Positions 12,401 through 24,276 of a stretch of 64,000 bases of DNA are shown in pieces. Each line of letters begins with the position of its first letter. Positions within the stretch are counted from its first letter, which is position 1. The position numbers were made by a program, and so were the translations under genes. The DNA is taken from the NCBI GenBank assembly GCA_013399115.1, contig VXAA01002186.1, positions 555,816-619,815 of the forward strand, given 5' to 3'. Origin of the DNA: Anseranas semipalmata (lineage: Eukaryota > Chordata > Aves > Anseriformes > Anseranatidae). The notes below the pieces were generated by a model that saw only the letters and a list, made by a program, of their open reading frames with translations, was not told where the DNA came from and did not search any database.

Positions 12401-14656
12401 GATTCCCAGCTGGGAGCATCCCATGGCACAGCAGATATTTGGGCTCATATGCTTCAGACCTCAGGAAACCGTAGAAGTTTAGCATGAGATCACTGCAGTC
12501 TCTTAGAGATAACAGTCTAAAAGATCTAATCAAATAAGGGCCTTCAGCATAAATTCAAGTCATTTTCCAACTCTATAGCCTAAGGAAGTGAAGTAGTTTT
12601 TATTATGAACTCAGCTATTACAAGGTTACAAGTCAGTGATAACCATAATAATCTATGTATGGTCTAGGCAAGCAAGAGAAAATTTCATTAGTTGGCTGTA
12701 AATAAATTTCCAACTCAGAAGCCTAGAACAGGAAGTTAACTGCAAGGCTGGTAATGACAGTATTTCTCTCATTTCTATAGATCAGCACAATAATTTTTCT
12801 GTCACATACACTCACACTCCTGAGCATCAGTGTTGATGAAAGATACAGGAGAATACCACTACTTGTTTCTCTCATTTTGAGAGGAAATCTTACTAGAAGA
12901 AAACTCCGAAATACTGGAAAAATTGATGGTAAACTTCTGAGGTCTTGTATGGTACAGGGGTGAAAAATGAGTGTTCCTTTTATTTGAGCCCTGCAGAAAT
13001 TTCTTAGTTCACAGCAGCTGCTCTGTGTGCCTGGATATAGAATTTCACACACCAAGTAGAAATCACGTTTTATATTACAGAAATTATGACTTCAGACTTT
13101 CCCCCATCAGAATAAGACAGCTACCTCTACTGCAGAAACTGTATTAAAAATGGAAGAGATAAGCTGTTCAGTCAAAAAATTCTATTAGAGTTATCTCACG
13201 TCCAAGGAACTAGATTGGGGAAAAAAATGAGATTTCCAATACACAGGTAACTTGTCAGGTATAAGCACCTTAATTGCAAAGATGCCCTTACCAGTTTTGG
13301 TCAATAAAAAAATTTATGACATTTTGTAGTTTCAGTTCTTGCCTCTTGATTAAACTGGATAATTCCACACTCCTTAAATTACAGATTCCTTAAATTAAAG
13401 ATGCTTTCAATTAGTAACCGCATTTAATCCTACACTATTTTATATTATCATTAGCCAGACTCCCCCATATTGACTCTTCAGAGAATTCAGGTTGGTCACA
13501 TATTACTAGCTTAACTGTTTGATTTCCACCTGATGAATGAGAAAAAATAGAAAGAGAAAATTGGGTTAACAGATATTTTATCCAGTTGATTTTCTCTGAA
13601 GGTAAAATGTTTATTTGAAAACACTTACAGAATTTCCTCATTTTTTAATATTGTTTCTAAATATAATATATTGCTTTGGTCTTGGAAGGGGGGAAAGAGG
13701 CTGACACCACAAGAGTGTTTTGTGCTACTCTCTGCCTTGAAAATAACTAATGAAAATTAGAGTAGTACGAATAGGAGGAAGCCTTATTTCAAAACTACAG
13801 TCTGAGGGAAGATTACGATACTATCTGGGGAAGGAAGAAGGATGATATCAAAGTGAAATTACTCCTGAAGGTCTCTGGTCATGGATCTCATTGCCGCACT
13901 ACAAGATCTCAGATCAGCATCAACTGTTAATTGATTGTGGTTGGACTAATAACTTTTTTCTTTTTGTATTCCAATTATATGATTTAAGTTTAAATAAGCA
14001 AAAATAAACTCTTGGCTCTGTAGATGTATAGACCAGATACAGACAAATGGTGGGCTCCCTCTGTTGCCCATAGCAAGATTTTGTGCTACGAGAACACCTT
14101 CTCTTACCATAAGAATATACTTTCCTTCCAGCAACCTTTCACAGAAAGGCAACCTCATGGTCTAACCACTTTCATCCTTTAGAGGCAGTGCTATTTCTGA
14201 ACTTGCTTAGCAGAAGAACAATTTCCGCACTGCAACCTTGCACCCACTCTGAATGTGCAGTTCAGACTGATCACCATAGCACATAGACAATAAAGACAGC
14301 AAGAAGTAAACCAATTTTTACTTTATATCATGCAAAACATTCCTACATCTGAAGTAGTTAAGGTATCCGAATTAGGGAAGAACACAATTTCTACATCACT
14401 CCTTAGTTCTTCCACACTGAATTAGATTTTTTCTCATGGGGCTGGGTCCTTTCTACTGCGTCTCCAGAGTCTCCTATCCTGCTTTCTTTTTTAGAAATGG
14501 ATTTTCAAAACCATTTCTACTTCTTGTCCAGGCTTTATTTACTTCTATAAAGATATATATTGTTTACTTCTGTAAAGATATATTTTTTATAACTCCCTTT
14601 TATCTGGTCCATTACTAGATAATCTATTGCATAGTTATTACTATCTGGCATTTAAA

Positions 14657-14696
<40 letters not shown>

Positions 14697-16958
14697 GGTT
14701 TGCCCAGAGCAATGGCTTTTCCTTTTCCAGCAGCGTTTTAAGTGGAAGGTGATCAAATTTTTATGATACTCTTTTGCTATCTTAAACCAACTGCAAAAAT
14801 TCCTCCTGTCACTTCCCTTGGGTTTGAAGAATATCAGCAAATTTATCCATTCTAAAGGCACAAGGTTTTTGGTGGTTGAAATGCACATCCTTCTGCTTTA
14901 GAAGGATGACAAAAGTTGTAACAAAAATGCTACAGAACTCAAAAGTTTAAGCAATGAAAATAATTAAGGCCAAGACATTTTTCCAACAAAGTTAAAGGAC
15001 CCTTTGGAAATCCACATTCAGAATGAAGGCAAAAAAAAAAAAAAGGTGCATTTTCAAGCCTGTAACTTCTTTTCCCCCCAATCAGTAACCTATAAAAAGA
15101 TTAAACATACAAACAACTAGCTATTGCTGATCTGCCAAGTATCAGATACTCTGAAAGATACTTTTTGTTCTGTTACCAACTTCATAGTTGAGAGGTATTC
15201 TGCTTTCTGAATCCTTAGTGTTTTTCTATAGTTTATTTTTCCTTATAGGTTTTTGCTTTTTTTTTTTTTTAAGGTAGTTATACATGTGAAAAAAATTGCT
15301 CTGATCTGCATAAGGCTGGGGAAGACTGTCAAAACCTAGCCATGATTATTAGTTCTTGTAAATATGTGCAGAGTCTGGGAACTTTAATTCTATCAGAAAA
15401 CACTTTATGAACCCCAGAATTATATGAATAATCTACCTAGGATGAAATGTTATTTTTAAAGTGGTTGGTACTATACATCTGTGGCTGGTAAAGGATGATT
15501 CTCTGTGAGAAAACTTGAAATATTTTGCTTAGAAGTATATGCATACTGGTCTAAGCTAATCAGAAAGTGCACATCAGGATAATGCATTAAAAATTCAATA
15601 AAACTAGAGCTGATCTCCTTCACTTAAAGACAATAACTTTTTGCTGAAAGTCAGAGATGAAACAAATCACCACAATTGCTCTACAAAGTTTATGCCTTCC
15701 AAAAATTCCTTGGCTCAGACTCCTTGGCAAAGCAAGTCTTTTACTATCACTCCTACCATTTGAAAGGCTCAAGAAGTCCATGATACTGAAATACATGCTT
15801 CTGGATTTTCCTTCTATTGGGGGATTTGAAGTAGCTATGCATGTTTTAAAATTATAACCTCAAAAAAGATGCAATATAATGCAACACTGCCAGTACTGAT
15901 TCTTCAATTAACAGGCTTCCTCTACCCCTTTAAAGAAGGGACCATAAATTATCTCCCCAAAACCCCCGATAACTCAGTAAGCAAAGAGTTTAATGGTAGA
16001 ATAATACACAAAGGGAAAAATCCAAAATAAGTAGTATTACTCTGGATCTATACAGCTGCATACAAAAGTGAATTATAGAGTAAAAAGCTCGACAAGTTCT
16101 TTTTTCCTTTGCCTGTAGGAATACATGCAGTGATATTAGTCTGGAATTGACATTCTACTTACCAGGAAACATGATGTGGTGGGTTTCTAAATGTGAGGGC
16201 AAAGTGGCAGAACTTCAGGATGACACTGAAAACAGAAGTGCATAAAAGATCCTTTCAGCCAGCCAGAAAAGCATTGCTGGAACAACCATTTGACTGAGCT
16301 TCAGAAGCGTCTGTTTTCTCTGGTAAAGGTTCTCATTGCCATCATGATGTACTAGTGGCTGGAAATTATTGGTCTTTATTGTGGTATCTGCCATTAAAAC
16401 AGCATCAGCTCAGTTCTGAGCTTCTAAAGGTCTGAAGCCCCATCTGTTTGCTGTTGATCTTGTCCCACAACTGCCAACCACTGCTTGCATGGCCTCTGGC
16501 TCCAAGGCAGAACTCAAATCTGTGCCAATAAGCTTCTGCAGAAGCTTGTGGGGGAAGACCAAACAAAAAAATCACCTTCTGGTCATGCTGTAATTAGAGA
16601 GAAGGGCCCAATCTTTAAGCACGTTGCTACCAGAACATAGTTATTACTGAGATTACTTCCTCCAAAATCCCAACAATGAATACATCAACCCCATAACAAT
16701 TTGTAAATACAAGCAAGACTGAAGGACTGAGTTGTAGAGATGAAATCCTGACGTCTGTATGCAAAGCTAAATTAGAAGCACAGGACTGAAAAGGACTTGC
16801 TAAGATAGCCACTCCTGGTTGGGCTGGAGATTATTTGGATCTGTCCATTTGTTTAAGCTTGCTCTAGAACAATTTGCTATTACTGCTTTAGTCGAGTCTG
16901 GCTCCTGGCCACTACATTTACAAGAAGCAGTCCCTACCACTTTCCTTTAGTGGACTTA
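6471..16958. other. AT-rich DNA, no supported gene
   Basis: About 10.5 kb of AT-rich sequence with poly-A/T runs (for example 20 A at 7994-8013 and 22 T at 9794-9815). I see no recognisable coding exon with both good splice sites and coding character, and no CR1 or LTR. Several short stretches have acceptor/donor pairs around 60-130 bases (for example 8.9-9.0, 10.06-10.18 and 16.16-16.22 kb), but they could easily be chance pairs. Confidence 0.5.
14659..14694 (+). repeat. Poly-A run, 36 bases
   Basis: An uninterrupted run of 36 A, the longest homopolymer in the window. It could be the tail of an old retroposed sequence on the plus strand, but I do not recognise a source sequence upstream and see no target duplication. 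A simple expanded homopolymer is equally likely. Confidence 0.9.
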
Positions 16959-17147
16959 TGTGGTAAGGGTTTGATACCAGGGGGCTGCAGGGGTGGCCTC
17001 TGTGAGCAGAGCCCAGCAGCAGCCCCATGTCAGATCAGAGCCAGCTCCAGACGGCTCCAAAAGGGACCCGCCGCTGGCCGGAGCCGAGCCAGGGAGCGAC
17101 GCTGGTTGTGCCTCAGAGAGCAGTTAAAAAAGGGAAAAAACTGCAAA
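16959..17147 (+). mobile_element. Truncated ERVL-type LTR fragment (U3 side)
   Basis: A GC-rich island in AT-rich DNA. It begins TGTGGTAAGGGTTTG, runs through GGGGCTGCAGGGGTGGCC and GACCCGCCGCTGGCC, and ends in AAAAAAGGGAAAAAACTGC. From memory these blocks, in this order, match the 5' (U3) part of an ERVL-family LTR common in neoavian genomes. Compared with that memory the last part has a small internal deletion. The remaining LTR, including any polyadenylation region, is absent, so this is a 3'-truncated remnant in plus orientation. It carries no viral coding sequence. The family assignment is recollection; the sequence shows only a foreign-looking GC-rich block starting with TG. Confidence 0.6.
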
Positions 17148-17771
17148 ACACAGATTAGCTGTAAGTCAGAGTGCTTTATCCATGATATAGACCTGTATCT
17201 TGCTATTTGAGACAATGACATGAGCTTTTCCACCTCCTCCTACCCTTTTCTTTTTAAGAAGGTTTCTGTGGAGAAAAATTGCATGTTAAGAGCACACATG
17301 GCTCCTTAAGAGAGGGGGTAGTGTTTCCCATTGCATAACAGTATAGTCACAAGATACTGGAGCAGAATATCAGAATTGATAATATAACATGAGCGACCCC
17401 AGAATTACTTCCCAAGTGTAACAGGCAAAAGATTATGTCAGCCTCTAGAGAACAGAATTGAAGCTCAGGGCAAATGTCGCTCAATGAAGTTGCATAAAAC
17501 AGACAAAAATTACAGGGACTTTTGTATTTCATCTTTCCAGATGACAAAGCAGGGGAAAATCAGCAATAATTACAAGACTGACTGATATGGAAATGAAATT
17601 CCAAGAGACAGCCATGTAGACATAAAAGTGCTCACTTCACCTATGCTAGGTGTAACATTTCAAAATTAGGTGAAAAGGAGAGTAAGAAGTCCACCAAACA
17701 AGAAAGGGAAGATTGCTTTGGAAGGAACTGTTTTATCTAACATCTTATTATCCCTTACCTTATTCTTATCA

Positions 17772-18277
17772 GCCTCACCTTGAATATCATGTGTAGTTCT
17801 GGGCTCCACAATATAAAAAGGGTGTTAAGATACTCAAAAAAGTGTCCAGAGGAGGACAGCAAAGCCGTTGAAAGAGCTGGAAGGTACATCTTACGAGGAG
17901 TGGCTGAGGGTACTTGGGTTGTCTAGTCTGGAGAAAAGGAGGCTGAGAGGTGGCCTCATTACTCTCTACAACTTCCTGAGGAGGAGAAAGGGAAAGGAAG
18001 GTGCTGCTCTTTTCTCCCTGGGAACCAATGACAGCGTGCAAGGGAACGGCACAAAACTGTTCCAGGGAGGTTCAGGCTGGGCACTAGGTAAAATTTTTTC
18101 ACCTGGAGGGTGGTCAAACACTGGAACAGGCTTCAAGAGGTGAAGGATGCCCCATGACTATCAGTGTTCAAGAGGCATTTGAACAATGCCCTTAATAATA
18201 TCCTTTAACTTTTAGTCAGGCAGTTGGACTTGGTGATCATTGCAGGTCCCTTCCAACTGAGTATTCTAATTTCTAAT
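17772..18277 (+). mobile_element. CR1 retrotransposon fragment, old, 5'-truncated
   Basis: Plus-strand CR1. The sequence follows the last part of the CR1 reverse-transcriptase frame (a region reading like [13 protein letters not shown]) and then the 3' untranslated region ending GCAGGTCCCTTCCAACTGAG. The frame is broken by many substitutions and small indels, and the terminal octamer repeats are decayed (ATTCTAATTTCTAAT). It is older than the copy at 31637-32544. It is 5'-truncated, as most CR1 copies are. Confidence 0.9.
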
Positions 18278-21200
18278 TATTCAGTATAGCCTATAAGGAA
18301 CAACCAGCATATGCTATTCAAAGTATTCTTTATTTTCACTTTTCCAAACTGGAATAAATAGAAGTTTGTGTTGTAATCTAGCAAATCTTATGTGTATTTC
18401 CAAAATTGAGGAGAGTCTGAAATCTAAAAATACTGATGTGTAAATTTGTAAAATTGCATTCCAGCCTGTGACAAACACAAGGGAGCAAACCAAGGAGTAG
18501 GCAGAAGGTAACTGATGACATTATGCCCACAGTCTCCTAAGCCAAGTTTCTGAACATAACATTACAAGAAACAGCTGATGTTAAGGGAAGACAAAAGGTA
18601 AATATTCATGCAATAATCAATTTAAGATTATAGGTCCAAGACTTTTTTCCAGAACATTTTAAGTTGGAATCCCATTTCAGGTTTCTTCTAAATGAATCTG
18701 TCATAGTTCACAATTTATATTAGCTCAATTAGATCATCCTATTCCCTCAGGATCCTATTCCTACTGAGAAAAACAACAACAGATGCCTTCAATATTCAGC
18801 TGTGTTCTTTTATGTTTTAGTGCAAATATTCCCATGTTTTAAGGAGAAGTATATGAAGCCAGAAAACAAAATTATGTCTCAAGAGATTCCGAGTATTAAA
18901 CAACACAGTTAATTCCAAACTGGAGTGAAACATTTAACAGCTGAAGAGAAAATTCCAGTTTGGTAAAGCCTCACATACATTGTTACCTGCAGCTCTCGGG
19001 AACAGTAAAATCAAGGGCTACAAGATGAGAAAAACCTTTATACTGATAAGCTATCAACATATTCTTCTTGTGGTCACCGTAAGTACAATCATCATCAACA
19101 GGTTCTTGAGAAACATTTGACCAAGTACCATATTCTGATACAAAAAGCATTTCCACAATTTCCATATGTTATTGGCAGCTATATAGTGCATTTTGTTACT
19201 TATCATTCTATCCGAGTTTCCCATACACCTTTCCACCTTTGTAACACAGAAGAAACTCATTGTAAGAGACATCTGGCAATCTCCAATTCATCCAGTCTAC
19301 TCACACAGCCTCAAACATATCACCAGTTTGATCTAGTACTCCAGGCTTTCTTCAGCATTGCAAGCTTTCCTCAGTTTCTCTGACCTCTTTCTTCAGCCCC
19401 ATTACTTTGCAGTTCTCACCAGTTCACCACCTTTCTCCGAGCAATGTTCAAAGCTCTTCCAGAATATCTTATCCACAGATAAGAAGTAGCTTGAAACAGC
19501 CTGTGACTCTTTGATGCACATGCTTTTTTTTTTTTCTTTTAAGTAATGACCAAAAATACATTGGTAGCTTGATAATCTGCTTTGATAAATTTGTATACAA
19601 CACTAAATAAGAAAACACAAATTTTGGAGCAGCTAGAGTAATGTATCTAAAATCACGGTCACGATTAACCAATTACTCTCCTTGTGTATACCTGTATTTA
19701 CAACAACTTTGTAGATCTCATAAGAATGGAGAAAGCAAAAAGATATGTTTATAGGCTTCATTGGGACAGACAACGATCAAAAGCCATGTTTGTGAAAAAC
19801 TGAGTTTGGACTTGAGCCAAGGCTGGAAACAGAAGATATGTGAAATGGAATTTCAGTTCCTTCATAGCCACAGTGGAATTCATTAGTACAAGGAGAAACC
19901 AAGCAACTTAAATCAGATTTAGCTTTCCACAAATCAGAACATGCATCAGATCTTAAAGATCACACCTTTAAACAGCATGGGTGTCTTTGCATTATCAGTA
20001 CTCTTTGCAAGCTTTTCCCCCCCCTCAAGGGAGTTTTATTTTAGTATTTTCTGGTAGAAATATGAAATTCAGAGAATTTTTACCTCCATCCTTCCTTTGA
20101 CAGTTACAACATTTTAGGAATGCATTTGCTCTTCAAGGATATTTTCATCTATTAAAGAATATTTATGAGTACTGCTTCAAAGAAAACCACTGGAATGAGA
20201 AGTCAGGCAGAAACAGAGAGAGAGAGAGCAGATTTGCATTTTCAACTATTTATAGATTAACTCCTAGCAATACAAAAAGCAACACCTGAAATTTATTCAA
20301 AACCTGGGTTAAGAAAGATGTCAATGCATGAATTATATTCTCTCATCTCTTCAGTGTTTTCAGAAATAGATATCAGGGTACACCTAGAGAACACAAAAAG
20401 CTAAGATATTGTTACGATTTAAGTGCAAGTTAGTTCACAAATCAATTAAAATGAAGGCAACTAGAAAGAGTTAAACATTAAAAAGAATAAAAACCTTGAT
20501 TTTGTTCTGCTTAAATTCAGCACTCTCCTATGTAAATCTGTGACTAATGATTTTGTGAAGCAGGGATATTCTGTGATTTCACAAAAGCCTCAGCACTGAT
20601 TGAAAGGGTTTATAAAGGGTGCCATTCATACATATCACTAGTCATATACCTCCAGAGTAAAATTACCCTTTTAAATGGTAAATTCAATAAAGCATTCGCA
20701 CTCTTGAAGTCAGAGTAGCACCTGAAACTTTGATTTAGAGGGGATTGCACAGTTGCATGCAGACTCCTGAGCCTCAGAAACCAGATGGATCATCTGATGA
20801 TAGTGTCCAAGAATTCTACTTCACTGACCCCGATTCGTGTTACAAAAAAATTTATGATATCCTCGCACTATTAGTAGACTGGCAGCATAGCTATGAGGTG
20901 TCTGCCGAACATACCTGTCCTAAGCAAGTGAATATTAAGTACTAAAGGGACAGTTTATGTTTTAAAGAAAGAAGGGGGAAATGACTTTAAAAAAAGAGCC
21001 CAATTTTGCCATTGTTAACAATACTATACTGCACTTTTTGCCAAAAAATAATTGCAGAAACACAGAGCAACTTTCCATGCAAGACTGCATTCAGTAGAAG
21101 TTTGGGCATAAAAAACAAGCTCCTAAAAACACCATTGTGCATATATGCACATACCTCCTTATCTATTCCTTAAATATTTTTAGTGAGTTTTCATTGAATT

Positions 21201-24166
21201 CCTCTAGCTATATCAATCAGAAAGGGAATCAGGGAAAATAGCTTCCTTTAAAACAACAAAAAAACTCTCACTATTATCTAAAACTTACTATTTACTCTCC
21301 CTTTGTATGTTTCTATATTACACAATACTTTATTTTATAGGCTAAATCTCAAAGTTTTAGGTCAGCAGAAAACCCAGTATTGCTAGAGGTGATTTTAGTC
21401 CCATTTGAGCTTCAGACAACACATGCAGAGCTACAGAAGTTGCGCAATTCTCATGCAAATAATCCAGAATTAATTTCACTTATGTCAGTAATGTCATGTG
21501 AATTATAAAGAGTTTAAACATAATTGATCTCTCAGTATATATTAGAAAACTAAATTTCTAACAGCAACCTTAGTTTTTGAGAAAATTTTACAGGCAACTT
21601 ATTTTCTCAGAAAGTATTCTAGTGTTGAAAAAGGTAGGAGCAAACTTCAGTTTCACATGAATTGTACAGTGGTAAAATAAAGGAAGCAGTATAATTTTAG
21701 ATACAACTTCAGTAAAGCTACAGCTTTTAAGGAAATATGACTTGAGTAATAAGTGTCATATGCTATCAGAGGTAGAGACTGTGACAAGCTCCAGGAAAGG
21801 GCTCTTGAAGGCTTTTATTACTTTTTGTGTACCATCACCCAACTGTTGTTAAGGAGATGCAATTACCAATTGAAGGGTCATTTATCCAAATTATTCAGTG
21901 CTACAAAGGACATCTGACATACAAACAATGTAGATAAGAGACCCTAATGATGTAGTACTCCAAGTTGTCTGCAATTTGTCACTTGAATTCTACTTTTAAA
22001 GGTAAGCTTTCGTTGCCCTTGGGAAAAGAAAATAATTCCATTAAATGCACACTAAGCACCTCAGTAGCTGGTGAAAAAGAGACGCTTCTTTAATTGGCCT
22101 TATAGTACCTGCCAGAATGTTTCCCCATTGTAAATGCTGACACACACATTTTACTGACGCACACATTTAAGGGTGACTACTGTACTTTGCACTAATGCTA
22201 TGTATCACGTGTTCCCTCGTACTTGGAGGAATAATTTTTCCACTGTAAGGCTATGTATTTGTGTACATAGGTCTGTCCCCATCTATACACACATACACAA
22301 AGACTCATAACAAATATTTTTTTTTAATAACTGTGGCCTGGTTATTGAGGTATTACATATCCGCCCACAGAAAATATTGGCACTGCACATGCACAGAAGC
22401 AGTTTAAATTCATCTTTGAATTCTCAAGATCCCCTGTCCTTCACCTAATTTCTTGTGACAGATTAACAAAGCTAGACATGTGCAACATGTTCTTTATACA
22501 GATACCTCTATAGGACTGAAATCCCAGCTGTGAAAGATAACCATAAGTCAAGGGCATCATAGAAGTCTCATTTCCCTCCAGACTCTCCTCTTTGCTACTA
22601 ACTCTTTTCCAAAAAGAAGCTATGAGGGCACAAAATCCACCTCAACTCTTTTGCCAGAGATCATCCCAGTGGGTGGGCAGGGTAAGCTCAACCACAAGCC
22701 CATGTCAGAAAGGGAACAGAGGAGATGTAGCAGAAGCTTTGAGCAGGGAACTAGAGCAGATGACCACCCAACATCAGTCTGAATCATGTGCTGGCTTCTG
22801 GATGCTGATGGAGCAGTAACAGACGACAACATAACTTTTCCATGTGCTGCCCGAGCAATTAGATTAAGTGCTACACAGCATGTCACTGCTATTTTTTTTT
22901 TCCTACGAATTTGTTTTGTCAAAAATGCAAGCAAAAAAAAAAAAGATCAGTTTTCTGTGACCTTTATCTCCATGGAGGGACCATGTATGTTCACATTCAT
23001 AATATTCCTAAGTGAATAGGGGGGAAATAAAAACCAAGTCCTAAAGCTGAGGAACTGACCATATTCACAAGGAGGACATAATTTGCCGACAGTTTATTGG
23101 TGGAAAATAAACTTAGCTGAAAATAAAATTAGCTGAATACCTTTGAAAAAAAAGTTTAGTTTAAGAAGACTTGGAACAATTTTCACAGTAAAGTAAGTAT
23201 AAAAATGTTTTTTCTTTTGCAAGAACAGATATTAAGAAAGCATCAAAAATAGAGAAGTTTGAAGCAAAAAACTTTAGATTTACCTTAACTATATAAACTC
23301 AAGGTGCTCTGGGCACACCATTTCTTTTCAGGAGAAAATGTGGGAGAGAAAGCATAAGCTAAAATCCAACTAATTTTAACAAAGGCTAATCTTGATCACA
23401 AGTAGGATGTTTGTTCATGGAATGTTTTTCTGGCATGTCTCAATATTAGAACACAAAATCATCAGTAATCCCCAGGAGTCAGGAGAAACTGTAGCACAGT
23501 GATAATCAGTCTTAAAGAGAACCGTATTTAATAGTAAATTCTGAAAAGTTTAGTGAGTTATGAAGTATCTGAATTTGCTGATGTCACTGCTAGCATTCTA
23601 ATTTAGAAATAAATAGCTTCTGTGAGGTGAAATATCGTAATGCCAAGAAGCTATTTGGCAACACATTAGACAAAGAAAGGGCTGCTTTCAGAAATGGGAA
23701 TTTATTCAAAAATTTGCAATGCTGAATATTTTTGCATATCTTAGTCATAGTCATACCTAAAGATAAAGGTTTCTGATAAGATCAGAAGAAAACCCGGGAG
23801 TTCTTGATCAAAAATTATTTTCAGTTCTATCAAAAATGCATATATGTTAAGAATGGCATGGGTATCTTTAGCAGAGTGAAATTTACCTCATTAAAAAAAC
23901 ACATCAGTTTAAAAAAATTAAAGTCTCCTACAAGCTTCCCAGAAAATTTTCTTTGCTGCACTTGCACAGTCAGCAATCCCAAACTGGATCAAGGAATGTG
24001 TCTCTAACACAAAGAATATGGAATATATTATAAATGTCAGGAAAACTGAGTCCAGTCCCACAAACTGTGGAGTACCTGCACTGAATTGCCACAATTTGTC
24101 CCTAAAATTTATCTGAATTATCACCGTAAGTGGTTTTTGAGCCCAAAAATACCCCTTGCAATGCAC
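18278..24166. other. AT-rich DNA, no supported gene
   Basis: Single-copy-looking sequence. Apart from the exon-like segment at 20739-20945 and a short (AG)n run near 20215-20228, I see no gene, no CR1 and no LTR. Confidence 0.5.
20739..20945 (+). other. Exon-like open segment, identity unknown
   Basis: On the plus strand an open frame of 68 codons begins directly after a TTTGATTTAG that could be an acceptor, and ends with a TAA at 20943-20945. The translation looks protein-like, with an acidic stretch (KPDGSSDDSVQEFYFTDPDS) followed by YKKIYDILALLVDWQ. About four CpG dinucleotides survive within 100 bases, unusual for this window. Possible donors are TATGAG|GTGTCT and AAGCAA|GTGAAT; otherwise it would be a terminal exon. 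The acceptor lacks a strong pyrimidine tract. I do not recognise a family. Chance, or a conserved non-coding element, remains possible. Confidence 0.25.
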
Positions 24167-24276
24167 CTTCTAAGCTAAAGGAGACAGGTTTCAGTTTGAC
24201 AGGAGTTAGCCGCACACTTGGGTCGAAAGGGTGAAGTGCTTCAGTCAATGAAAACACGGGATGAGGAACTGAAGAG
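24167..24276 (-). other. Exon-like segment with splice signals, identity unknown
   Basis: On the minus strand an acceptor (ATAACACACAG|CTCTTC) and a moderate donor (TTAGAAG|GTGCAT) bound 110 bases. One frame is open throughout: SSVPHPVFSLTEALHPFDPS continuing to VRLTPVKLKPVSFSLE. Three CpG dinucleotides are kept. The same frame stays open into the presumed intron, so openness alone is weak evidence. It is on the same strand as the segment at 47009-47095, so the two could belong to one minus-strand gene. I see nothing that links them directly. Confidence 0.25.

Noticed and set aside
16155..16220. 63-base segment on the minus strand with an excellent acceptor (TTCTGTTTTCAG) and a GTAAGT donor.
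   Set aside because: One frame is open, but for 63 bases that is expected often by chance, and it shows no coding character or CpG retention.
20211..20228. Short (AG)n run.
   Set aside because: Ordinary short microsatellite.
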